Part shown: positions 1-5,469 of the stretch, in pieces
Layout of the letters: every line of letters begins with the position of its first letter
Numbering within the stretch: position 1 is the first letter of the stretch
Source: an uncultured Paenibacillaceae bacterium
GTDB lineage: Bacteria > Bacillota > Bacilli > Aneurinibacillales > Aneurinibacillaceae
DNA length: 5,469 bases
Assembly (NCBI GenBank): GCA_937874515.1
Contig: CALNBV010000102.1
Coordinates: 1 to 5,469 of the forward strand
Direction: 5' to 3'
Notes under the pieces: model-generated
The model's database searches: none
What the model was told of the DNA's origin: nothing
What the model saw: the letters and a program-made list of their open reading frames with translations, nothing else
Translations under genes and position numbers: made by a program

Positions 1-422
1 ATGGTTCCTGGTCGATTGCCCATGACCACCACCCGATCACCTAAGAGGACCGCTTCATCAATGTCATGGGTGACCAGGACCATGGTCACCTTTTCTTGTG
101 CTCTGATCCGCAAGATTTCTTGCTGCATTTGGATTCTTGTCAAGGCATCCAGGGCACCAAATGGTTCATCCAACAAAATGATTTCCGGTTTATTGGCCAG
201 GGTTCTGGCAATGGCCACCCTTTGGGCCATCCCGCCAGAAAGCTGATCAGGACGGGCATTTTCAAACCCTTCCAGACCCACCATATTGAGATAGTGTTGC
301 ATAATGGCTTTCTTTTCTTTTGGGCTGGTATTTCCCAGGCCAAAGGCGATATTTTCTGCAACTGTTAGCCAGGGATAGAGGCGAAGATCCTGAAACACCA
401 TGCCCCGATCCTGACCGATACC
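1..422 (-). pseudogene. ABC transporter ATP-binding protein, nitrate/sulfonate/taurine type (internal fragment)
   Basis: This is an ATPase subunit of an ABC importer of the NrtD/SsuB/TauB class, which energises uptake of nitrate, sulfonates, taurine or related anions at the inner face of the membrane. Reading the minus strand from 422 to 3 gives about 140 uninterrupted residues. They contain, in order, the Q-loop (GMVFQD), the signature LSGGMAQR, Walker B IILLDEP, the D-loop GALDALTR and the H-loop VTHD, followed by the family-typical stretch DEAVLLGDRVVVM and NRPGT. The N-terminal third with Walker A is missing because the reading is replaced at about 422 by a gene on the other strand. The C-terminus runs off the left edge. 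Base composition is visibly more GC-rich than the middle of the window. The class is certain; the substrate cannot be read from this fragment. Without Walker A this copy cannot make a working ATPase. Confidence 0.88.
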
Positions 423-859
423 TTGCAGGGATAGGGGCCACCGGGGAAGTAGAGGGTGCCTCTTTTAGTTCACTGGAAGAAGGTGTGACAGCCCACATCC
501 AGCACCTTTATGCTTATTGCTCCACTTCTGCTGTTCCGGTTGGGGAAAAGATTGTGGACCCACGATTTAAACTCGTTACTCGTGGATCTGCAACTACCTG
601 GGAATTACTCAATGGAAAATGGGCGGTGCCTGGAACTAACTATGGCCAGGATATTTTAGCAATCTATCAAAAGGTGGTGGAATTCGAAGTGAAGGGAAAA
701 GATTATGATGGTCACTGGGCTGAAAAAGAAATTGATAAAGTGGTAGCTGCAGGCCTTATGGTCGGTGATGAAAAAGGTAATTTCAATCCAGACGAGCCAT
801 TAACAAGGGCTGAACTTGCAGTTGTTGTAGGACATTTATTAAAATTGGAGGGGAAATAA
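422..859 (+). pseudogene. Glucosaminidase with C-terminal SLH domain, 5'-truncated
   Basis: This is a peptidoglycan hydrolase of the N-acetylglucosaminidase (FlgJ/LytD-like) fold with an S-layer homology domain that would hold it to the cell wall. The reading starts abruptly near 422 with LAGIGATG, the start of the family's C-terminal half. It continues through SFSSLEEGVTAHIQHL, the PRF and KWAVPGTNYGQDIL motifs, and then a single SLH domain (GHWAEKEIDKVVAAGLMVG, then FNPDEPLTRAE). The N-terminal half, including the expected catalytic Glu, is absent because the sequence there belongs to an ABC ATPase on the other strand. Codons upstream of 422 are open in this frame but are only antisense to that ATPase. 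The stop at 857-859 lies one base before the ATG of a holin, which suggests co-transcription as a lysis or wall-remodelling pair. Phage endolysin or host autolysin are both possible. Confidence 0.82.
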
Positions 860-860
860 A

Positions 861-1046
861 ATGGATAAAGGTACTTTAATTAGAACAATCGTTTTAACAA
901 TAGCTTTAATTAACCAATTTGCAGGGACTACATTAATTACGCTGGATGACGGATAAGTGGTTACTATGGTGGATGGTATTTACCTATTGGTATCTACCGT
1001 TGTGACTGCGGGTGCATCAATTGTGGCAGGGGCTTTTGTTTTATAA
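861..1046 (+). pseudogene. SPP1-family phage holin with in-frame stop
   Basis: The reading opens with MDKGTLIRTIVLTIALINQF, very close to the conserved N-terminus of SPP1-type holins, small membrane proteins that permeabilise the membrane so that a hydrolase can reach the wall. The ATG at 861 has GGAGGGG seven bases upstream and follows the hydrolase stop by one base. An in-frame TAA at 954-956 interrupts it after 31 codons. The same frame stays open beyond it as VVTMVDGIYLLVSTVVTAGA, matching the second half of the family, to the TAA at 1044-1046. The usual Trp-rich end is replaced by IVAGAFVL. I infer a nonsense mutation or a sequence error in an otherwise recognisable 61-residue gene. Pairing with an adjacent hydrolase fits a lysis cassette from a prophage or one adopted by the host. 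Confidence 0.72.
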
Positions 1047-1114
1047 ATACGTTTTGAGGTGAAAGTCTGTAAACTTAATGACATAAACATGTAACAAATT
1101 CTATTAATATTGAA

Positions 1115-1143
1115 TTGCTTTACAAAATTTACTATTGTTTAAT
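1115..1143 (+). promoter_or_regulatory. Possible sigma-A promoter for the secreted-protein unit
   Basis: TTGCTT at 1115-1120 and TTTAAT at 1138-1143 are separated by exactly 17 bases in very AT-rich DNA, upstream of the gene starting at 1286. The fit is moderate and AT-rich DNA gives many such matches. The implied leader is about 135 bases long. The rest of 1047-1285 holds no convincing gene. There is an isolated Shine-Dalgarno-like AAAGGAGGGAGGG at 1206-1218 with no usable start codon after it. Confidence 0.3.
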
Positions 1144-1285
1144 TATTAATAAGCTCACAGTTCTGAGAAATTATGTATATTGGTATTTTTATATTTATTT
1201 ACTTTAAAGGAGGGAGGGAAAATATCTAATTAGAATATCGTCAGAAAGCCATTAAATCTGATTATTAAGGGGGGTATAATTAAAT

Positions 1286-1948
1286 ATGAAATGAATAACA
1301 AGTATTTTTTTTATTTTGATTCTATTGATTTCTTTATCAAGTAATGCGCTTGCATATAATGTTACTAATACTGATACAAAGTATTATGTACCTAGTGAAA
1401 ATACTGTGGAAAATCAATTTACAAAAGCAGAGATTCTTACTTTAGAAAAATATATATATCTGAATCAGGAAGGTCTATTTGAACTTAATAAAAAACAGGC
1501 GAAAAATGATGGTATTAAAGATTCGTTGTTAAATGGTCAACAAGAATATTTTTATCATATTAATTCTTTGATAAAGAATGGCGAAATAACTGTAGGTGAA
1601 AATTTAGTAATATATAATAATAGTAGAAAAGCGACAGCGACAGCTTCTCATTGGCCAAGTTGTGGTGGCGGAGTAACCACTAATTCAGAATATCATTGGT
1701 GGGGTTATAGCAGATATACATGTGACTGTTTAACACAGGATATCTCTTCAGATTTAAACTCTGTTGCAGGAGTTGCAGCTGGAATAACATTAATAGCAGC
1801 ATGTTTTGGTCCTATACCAGCACTACCACCAGGATTAACATCAGCATATTTTTGGGTATTAGCATCACGGTTAGATGCTAATAATCACGGAAGAGGAGTT
1901 TATATTGAAATGACCTGGGCACTAGCCTTTGACATTACCCCACAATAA
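1286..1948 (+). CDS. Secreted bacteriocin-like protein, signal-peptide region carries an in-frame TGA
   Basis: I do not recognise a named family. The best start is the ATG at 1286, with GGGGGG about eleven bases upstream. That frame reads MK, then TGA (1292-1294), then ITSIFFILILLIS and LSSNALA: a textbook signal peptide with a type I cleavage site after ALA, spoiled only by the stop at codon 3. Starting instead at TTG 1316 would remove the charged end. Counting from 1286, residues 24-120 are polar and helix-like. Then come SHWPSCGGG, a WWG motif (138-140), a CDC pair (146, 148), a hydrophobic Gly/Ala/Pro-rich stretch (about 158-193) containing Cys173, and the end GRGVYIEMTWALAF plus DITPQ. 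A secreted protein with a polar pro-region and a hydrophobic Cys-bearing C-terminal half resembles the layout of SdpC-like or other large bacteriocin precursors; this is inference from architecture. The small two-helix membrane protein downstream would be the natural immunity partner. Composition is much more AT-rich than the left end of the window. Confidence 0.62.
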
Positions 1949-1984
1949 TTTATTAAAAAAAATTAAAGATCTGTGAGCTTATAA

Positions 1985-2013
1985 TTAAGTTACTATAAAC
2001 GAACACATATACT
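1985..2013 (+). promoter_or_regulatory. Weak possible promoter for the small membrane protein
   Basis: TTAAGT (1985-1990) and TATACT (2008-2013) are 17 bases apart, about 80 bases before the ATG at 2092. The -35 matches the consensus at only three of six positions. No terminator is visible between the two genes, so read-through from the upstream gene is equally likely. Confidence 0.2.
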
Positions 2014-2091
2014 TTAAATTCAGATAGCATTGATTACTCTAGTTATTTAGTGACTAATAAAGCGTGGATACTGTTACTAGGAGGATTACAT

Positions 2092-2295
2092 ATGTGGGAA
2101 TTATATGTAAAGTATGCTCTTCCAATATTTGCTTTAAGCATTGTAGGTATTTCATTTTTTAGATTAGTAAAACAATATAAAAAAGAAGAAAATCCTAAAA
2201 ATAAAACAAAAATTAAAAAAACATTCGTTATTTCTATTGTTGGTACATTTTTATTAATAACTGTATTTACAATGATAATAATCAACAAAAATTGA
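2092..2295 (+). CDS. Small two-helix membrane protein, candidate immunity protein
   Basis: This is a 67-residue protein with two predicted membrane helices, at about residues 6-23 (VKYALPIFALSIVGISFF) and 44-64 (TFVISIVGTFLLITVFTMIII). They are joined by a strongly basic loop (RLVKQYKKEENPKNKTKIKK) that should face the cytoplasm, so both ends would lie outside. The ATG at 2092 is preceded by AGGAGG with a seven-base gap, a far better start than the in-frame GTG at 2050, which lacks a ribosome binding site. It lies 143 bases downstream of a secreted bacteriocin-like gene on the same strand and shares its AT-rich composition. Small basic-loop membrane hairpins next to peptide-toxin genes are often immunity proteins, and I infer that role here. 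No family is recognised from sequence. An unrelated small membrane protein remains possible. Confidence 0.6.
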   Translation: MWELYVKYALPIFALSIVGISFFRLVKQYKKEENPKNKTKIKKTFVISIVGTFLLITVFTMIIINKN

Positions 2296-2357
2296 ATAAA
2301 ATGAAGCACCTGAGCAACAATAGCATAGGTATCATCAAGGAAAATATTTGTTCTTGG

Positions 2358-3623
2358 CTAATTTAAATGTTGTGCAATATCACGAAAGTCATTTGCACTC
2401 CATAATTGATCTTTTATACATACAGCCATAGCTTCTTCTATTTGTGGTCGGAAATGGTAGATGGCGTTCTGCATAACCTGAAGTTGATCCCGTATATATC
2501 TTGGATATCGGACACCAATCTCATATAAAAATTGTTCTGCCTTTTCTTGATCGCTGAACTGACAAATAATCGTTTCCTTAAAAGCTTGAATCCCTTTTAA
2601 TCGATCTCTAGTATGATGATTATTCTTTATCAATTCTCCTTTTCCATGACATAATGGATGTTTTGCCAGCACATCTCCTTGCGGAGATGCCATTATAATA
2701 AGTTCTTCTTCTTTAATCTCTAAAAATACCGTATTATCTCCCCTTGGACGGTAAGTCCCTAATGGAAGTGAATAACGATTCGATTTATATTTAATGACGT
2801 TGTCCTTATGAACAGTTCTTGATATACTGGAACCAAAGTTGCTCTCGAAAGAGAGCAGGGTGGAGACTGGTTTTAAGTGTTGCTTTTCCAGGGCGTGCAC
2901 TTCTACCGGTCTCTTTTTAGTTGTATTGTGTACATTATAATTCCCTGTTCTATTTAACCAGGCTAGACATTTTTCATTCCATGCTTCTAAGTTAGGAAAA
3001 ACTCTATTTTTTGCGAAATTTCTTTTTACAAACTTTACTACGTTCTCCACTTTTCCTTTGCTTTGTGGATCTGCCTTACGGCACAAATAGATACGAAATC
3101 CTCGCTCTTGCTTATAAGCCTGGAACTCCCCTGTCAAAATAATATCCCCTGCATTTTCACTTACAGTTATAAGGTGGTCTTGATCATAAACGATTTCTTC
3201 TGGCATGCCTCCAAAAAAGTAAAAGGCATTTTCGTGACATCGAATGGCATCTCTCGTTGTGAATGGTTTATCTAACCACTCAACATACTTGTAACGAGAA
3301 TTGGAAAGAACGAAAGTAATAAAGTATCATTTCACCATTTTATTCTCTAAGTTTTTAACTGTTATTTCTCCCCAGTCTTCTATTTGGGCGGAGGATAAAT
3401 CAGGATGTTCCTTTAACCAACTAACAATATCCTCCTGGTAGGGATCTAACTTTTTCCTCCTACTCTCCAAAGTGGCATACCATTCTTTAAATTCCTCAAA
3501 ATTCATTTCCAAATATTTATAAACAGTGTTCCGAGAAATATCTAACTTTTTTGCAATGGCTGCAACTTTAAATCCTTGATCCTTTAATTGATGAATGTCA
3601 ATAAACAATACAAATTTCTCCAC
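2358..3623 (-). pseudogene. istA: IS21-family transposase IstA, deleted and interrupted
   Basis: IstA is the DDE transposase of IS21-type elements. The start is GTG at 3623 with GGAGG nine bases upstream; an earlier in-frame ATG at 3665 lacks this and extends beyond the family start. Residues 1-84 show the N-terminal helix-turn-helix (GFKVAAIAKKLDISRNTVYKYL) and HPDLSSAQI. The reading then jumps at about 3372-3384 straight to DWGEITVKNLENKMVK, so the family's second helical region and linker, roughly 50-65 residues, are missing. An in-frame TGA at 3327-3329 follows. The same frame then continues as YFITFVLSNSRYKYVEWLDK, through IVYDQDHLI (second catalytic Asp) and KADPQSKGKVEN (catalytic Glu), to DFRDIAQHLN. 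It stops at 2358-2360, earlier than usual IstA proteins. The first catalytic Asp may survive in DWGE. No istB follows. This is a dead remnant. Confidence 0.85.
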
Positions 3624-3901
3624 CTTCCAAGTCCTCCAGCATAATGATTTATGAAATATTATCATAACTGAGCTGGATGAATAATGGGGAAAAAGTGTTC
3701 AATCTTATCTGGCGGAAACTGTTGATTATAGTCTAGCAGTTACAGAAATTCCTCTATTATTAAAAAATATTTGTATATTACCACCACCTTTTTCCCTTTT
3801 TTGGTGTCGTTTTTTTCATGCCTATCCATAATAGAATTTACATATAGGATGTTATCCAGATATCACCAAGATTAAATTTAATTCGTTTAAACATTAGGCA
3901 A
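3624..3901. other. Gene-free stretch upstream of the istA remnant
   Basis: No convincing gene is present. The part next to istA holds its ribosome binding site (GGAGG, minus strand, 3633-3637) and would be expected to contain one end of the IS, but I cannot place a terminal repeat. T-rich tracts lie around 3787-3817. The minus strand has tiny open readings starting MDRHEKNDTKKGKK and MKKTTPKKGKRWW, both too short and without a ribosome binding site to support. Confidence 0.4.
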
Positions 3902-3902
3902 T

Positions 3903-3931
3903 AAGAAGGAGTGTAGTAACTCCTTCTTTTT
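3903..3931 (-). terminator. Bidirectional hairpin terminator
   Basis: AAGAAGGAGT (3903-3912) pairs perfectly with ACTCCTTCTT (3919-3928) around a six-base loop. It starts five bases past the stop of the minus-strand gene ending at 3936 and so should end that transcript. The U-run is TTATT in the minus direction and five Ts in the plus direction, so it could also stop plus-strand transcription. Confidence 0.7.
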
Positions 3932-3935
3932 GGCG

Positions 3936-4508
3936 TTAAAAACACTCCAGTATTCTCGGAAGAGTTTCTTTATAATTTAGAACAAGATCGTTGATGGAAA
4001 CAACAGCGAAATAGGAAGACATTTCTCTATTAGGACCATGATCATAAAGGAAACTGATTTGTAATTCTTTGTTTGGTACAATTTCTTTTTGTTCTAATTC
4101 CTTTGTTAAATCCATATATAGCTTCTCGCTTTTAATGCACATCCCACTTTCAATGGAAAAACGACCAGCAAGACTGTTCCACCATGCCGAAAAAGATTGA
4201 TAAATCCCTATGTATTCCTTTTCACTATCTTCACTTTCTAAGAATAACCGATGATAAAATACCTCTTGTTCCTCATGAAAGATCTCCATATCAGATAAAG
4301 GATCCTGAGAAATTCGTTGTAGGATTTCATTCCATAAGTCTTTTAAACGGCTTTCAAAGTCTTCCTGAAAAGGTATGCTCTTTGCCATTACATAAGGAAA
4401 TTTATACTCTTCTTCTCTACAAGTTTGATTATGGTATATGTTTTGGATATACACTAGAAAGTTCAACGTATAAGGTGCTTCTGTTCGTATAAATAATAAA
4501 TTGTCCAC
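3936..4508 (-). CDS. Uncharacterised 190-residue cytoplasmic protein
   Basis: I do not recognise the family. The start is GTG at 4508: GGGGAGGG ends six bases before it, whereas the overlapping ATG five bases further upstream is too close to that site and in another frame, giving only a 16-residue peptide. The open frame extends further upstream to an ATG at 4778, but that part runs through a hairpin and the promoter and does not look coding. The protein begins MDNLLFIRTEAPYTLNFLVY (GTG read as Met). It has acidic, helix-rich segments (FESRLKDLWNEILQRISQD, IFHEEQEVFYHRLFLESEDS), a FSAWWNSLAGRFS motif, and ends DLVLNYKETLPRILECF. There is no signal peptide or membrane helix, so it is probably cytoplasmic. 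It is the only gene in the window that looks complete, with its own promoter and terminator, and it is transcribed alone. Confidence 0.68.
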   Translation of the reverse strand: MDNLLFIRTEAPYTLNFLVYIQNIYHNQTCREEEYKFPYVMAKSIPFQEDFESRLKDLWNEILQRISQDPLSDMEIFHEEQEVFYHRLFLESEDSEKEYIGIYQSFSAWWNSLAGRFSIESGMCIKSEKLYMDLTKELEQKEIVPNKELQISFLYDHGPNREMSSYFAVVSINDLVLNYKETLPRILECF

Positions 4509-4510
4509 TT

Positions 4511-4542
4511 CATTCCCTCCCCATATTAACCCAATTATAACA
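4511..4542 (-). promoter_or_regulatory. Extended -10 promoter and Shine-Dalgarno for the 190-residue gene
   Basis: The minus strand reads TGTTATAAT (4542-4534), a consensus -10 with the TGn extension. No good -35 lies 17 bases upstream, as is usual for extended -10 promoters. Transcription would start near 4527 and give a very short leader. GGGGAGGG then lies six bases before the GTG at 4508, which decides that start. Confidence 0.6.
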
Positions 4543-4559
4543 AATCTCCTTAATTTTTT

Positions 4560-4594
4560 GGACCCTAGCTTCTCTAGGCGAGATGCCAGGGTCC
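4560..4594. repeat. Nested hairpin upstream of the 190-residue gene
   Basis: GGACCCTAGC (4560-4569) pairs with GCCAGGGTCC (4585-4594) with one A/C mismatch. After one T/T mismatch, TCTC (4571-4574) pairs with GAGA (4580-4583) around the loop TAGGC. In the plus direction it is followed by TTATTT, so it could be a weak terminator for a gene no longer present. In the minus direction it sits just upstream of the promoter and could be an operator-like site. Confidence 0.6.
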
Positions 4595-4848
4595 TTATTT
4601 CCTCATTAAATTTACCATACACATCCTGGCTGCTGTGGGGCATGATTGCTTTTGGGATGTGTACAATCAATGTGCTGAATTTAGCATTTGGCATGCAACC
4701 CTGGTTACAAAAACCCCGATTGATACAAGGGGGGCGACCTTCAAAGGGTGCGGAGAGAATGACCAAAGGAGCAACCACATGGCTTTATGATGAAAATTTT
4801 GCCGATAGTGAAACATTGTCACTTGAAAAAACATCATGAGAAAAGCAA

Positions 4849-4935
4849 GTCCAACGAAAAGTATACTCATGCGGTCCAATGACCATCCGTCCCAGGACAT
4901 AGAATTGGACCGCATGAGTATACTTTTCGTTGGAC
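4849..4935. repeat. 87-bp palindrome with perfect 32-bp arms
   Basis: The arm 4849-4880 (begins GTCCAACGAAAAG, ends GCGGTCCAAT) is the exact reverse complement of 4904-4935, with a 23-base centre that itself contains GTCC-CA-GGAC. The direct repeat GGACATAGAATTG occurs at 4895-4907 and again at 4932-4944, a 37-base offset. It could be a miniature inverted-repeat element, fused transposon ends or a snap-back artefact. No target duplication is visible beside it. Confidence 0.85.
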
Positions 4936-5014
4936 ATAGAATTGCTCCTTTCATCTCTATCCAGCTACTAAATTATTCTCTAGATGCACGGTTAAAATTC
5001 ATTGTTTGGAAAAG

Positions 5015-5045
5015 AAAACCACCAGTTTGAAAGACTGGTGGTTTT
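5015..5045 (-). terminator. Strong bidirectional rho-independent terminator
   Basis: AAAACCACCAGT (5015-5026) pairs perfectly with ACTGGTGGTTTT (5034-5045) over a seven-base loop. It starts 15 bases downstream of the stop of the minus-strand PhoX-type gene and has T-rich DNA on its minus-strand exit (GGTTTTCTTTT), so it should end that transcript. Confidence 0.85.
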
Positions 5046-5060
5046 GCATGATTTATTTCT

Positions 5061-5469
5061 TTACTTCTTTTCAGGGAAAACAGGCAATCCTTTCAAATAT
5101 CCTACATACCCTGGATGTTGTGCACTAAGCATCATGTAAGAATGCCCATTTAAATTATTGATAGTTTGCAAGCCGGTAGCTTCCCCGCCTTCAGGTACAG
5201 AGGCAATCCGGGAAAGTTTTTTCGTATCAATATTGTAGGCCCAAACAAAGTTGTTGGTATGCATGCCAGAGTCTTCAGCAATAAAGAGGGTTCTCATTTC
5301 TTCTGAATACACAATATTATCCGGGTTGGCAATTTTGTCTTCCCTGGCTGTATTCCCTCTGCTATCCTTCTCCGCAAGGTCTTCACCGAACACAACACCA
5401 TTCATAGTAGAGGCTACATAGTCACTGTTAATAGCCTGTACTATGAATGGTGTTGTGTTCGGTGAAGAC
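5061..5469 (-). CDS. PhoX/DUF839-family protein, C-terminal part
   Basis: This is the C-terminal part of a DUF839 protein. The family includes the secreted calcium- and iron-dependent alkaline phosphatase PhoX and many uncharacterised beta-propeller relatives. The diagnostic stretch reads KIANPDNIVYSE, RTLFIAEDSGMHTNNFVWAY, NIDTKKLSRIASVPEGGEAT, then GHSYMMLSAQHPG and a short tail ending FPEKK. Upstream of the first internal Met (5405) the frame stays open as QAINSDYVAST, which fits the family, so 5405 is not the true start. From about 5438 to the edge the reading is an inverted copy of 5379-5409 and is not genuine coding sequence. The N-terminal part with any signal peptide and most metal ligands is outside the window, so phosphatase activity cannot be judged. 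A strong terminator follows the stop. Confidence 0.82.
   Translation of the reverse strand, partial: SSPNTTPFIVQAINSDYVASTMNGVVFGEDLAEKDSRGNTAREDKIANPDNIVYSEEMRTLFIAEDSGMHTNNFVWAYNIDTKKLSRIASVPEGGEATGLQTINNLNGHSYMMLSAQHPGYVGYLKGLPVFPEKK
5379..5469. repeat. Terminal inverted repeat (snap-back) at the right edge
   Basis: Bases 5379-5409 and 5439-5469 are exact reverse complements of 31 bases. Just inside them, after one G/G mismatch, AGGCTA (5411-5416) pairs with TAGCCT (5432-5437) around a 15-base loop. The right arm coincides with the last base of the window and sits inside a coding frame, where an inverted copy makes no sense. Confidence 0.9.

Noticed and set aside
1..368. Open frames on both strands over the ABC fragment
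   Set aside because: They are out-of-frame shadows. The frame with Q-loop, signature, Walker B and H-loop is the real one.
2043..2309. Minus-strand open frame opposite the 67-residue membrane protein
   Set aside because: It is an antisense shadow of an AT-rich membrane protein gene and lacks a ribosome binding site.
861..3330. TGA recoding (stop read as an amino acid)
   Set aside because: The three interrupting stops include TAA, the other genes end normally and Trp is encoded by TGG, so there is no coherent alternative code.
4618..4663. 9-bp inverted repeat TACACATCC/GGATGTGTA
   Set aside because: Short arms with a 28-base gap and no adjacent promoter or gene; expected by chance.
4509..4778. 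N-terminal extension of the minus-strand gene to an ATG at 4778
   Set aside because: It would place the extended -10 promoter and the nested hairpin inside the gene. GTG at 4508 has an ideal Shine-Dalgarno, and the extension has Cys/Pro-rich composition unlike the rest.
4501..4839. Plus-strand open frame of 112 codons overlapping the start of the 190-residue gene
   Set aside because: It has no ribosome binding site, runs antisense through the promoter and hairpin of a better-supported gene, and shows no recognisable domain.
4849..4944. CRISPR-like repeat array
   Set aside because: There is only one partial direct repeat and the structure is dominated by a palindrome. No spacer series or cas gene is present.
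4667..4954. Minus-strand open frame with mirrored peptide segments
   Set aside because: The mirrored segments are just the translated 32-bp palindrome arms. There is no ribosome binding site and no family resemblance.

Overview
The window looks like a piece of a Bacillota (Firmicutes) genome. The evidence is an S-layer homology (SLH) domain on a cell-wall hydrolase, an SPP1-type phage holin, AG-rich Shine-Dalgarno sites, an IS21-family IstA transposase of the type common in Clostridia and Bacilli, and AT-rich intergenic DNA. I cannot name a genus. Almost every recognisable gene is cut, split or interrupted, so this is either an accessory-DNA graveyard or a contig carrying amplification or assembly errors, possibly both.

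Layout. 1-422 (minus) is an internal piece of a nitrate/sulfonate/taurine-type ABC transporter ATPase. It meets, head to head at about 422, the 3' half of a glucosaminidase with a C-terminal SLH domain (to 859, plus). An SPP1-family holin follows at once (861-1046) but has an in-frame TAA in the middle. Together these two form a lysis-type pair. At 1286-2295 lies an AT-rich two-gene unit: a secreted protein of about 220 residues with a hydrophobic, Cys-containing C-terminal half, then a 67-residue protein with two membrane helices. This has the architecture of a secreted peptide toxin with a membrane immunity protein and is the most interesting biology here. The signal-peptide region carries an in-frame TGA at codon 3.

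2358-3623 (minus) is a degraded istA that has lost a block between its N-terminal helix-turn-helix and catalytic domains and has an in-frame TGA; no istB is present. 3936-4508 (minus) is an intact 190-residue gene of unknown function, with a GTG start, an extended -10 promoter and a terminator. 4509-5060 has no gene but holds a nested hairpin, an 87-bp palindrome with 32-bp perfect arms, and a strong bidirectional terminator. 5061 to the right edge (minus) is the C-terminal part of a PhoX/DUF839-type protein. The last 31 bases are an exact inverted copy of bases 5379-5409, which looks like a snap-back.

The genes do not form one pathway. The ABC, hydrolase/holin, IS and PhoX pieces look like unrelated fragments brought together. 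Only the hydrolase-holin pair and the secreted/membrane protein pair look like functional units.
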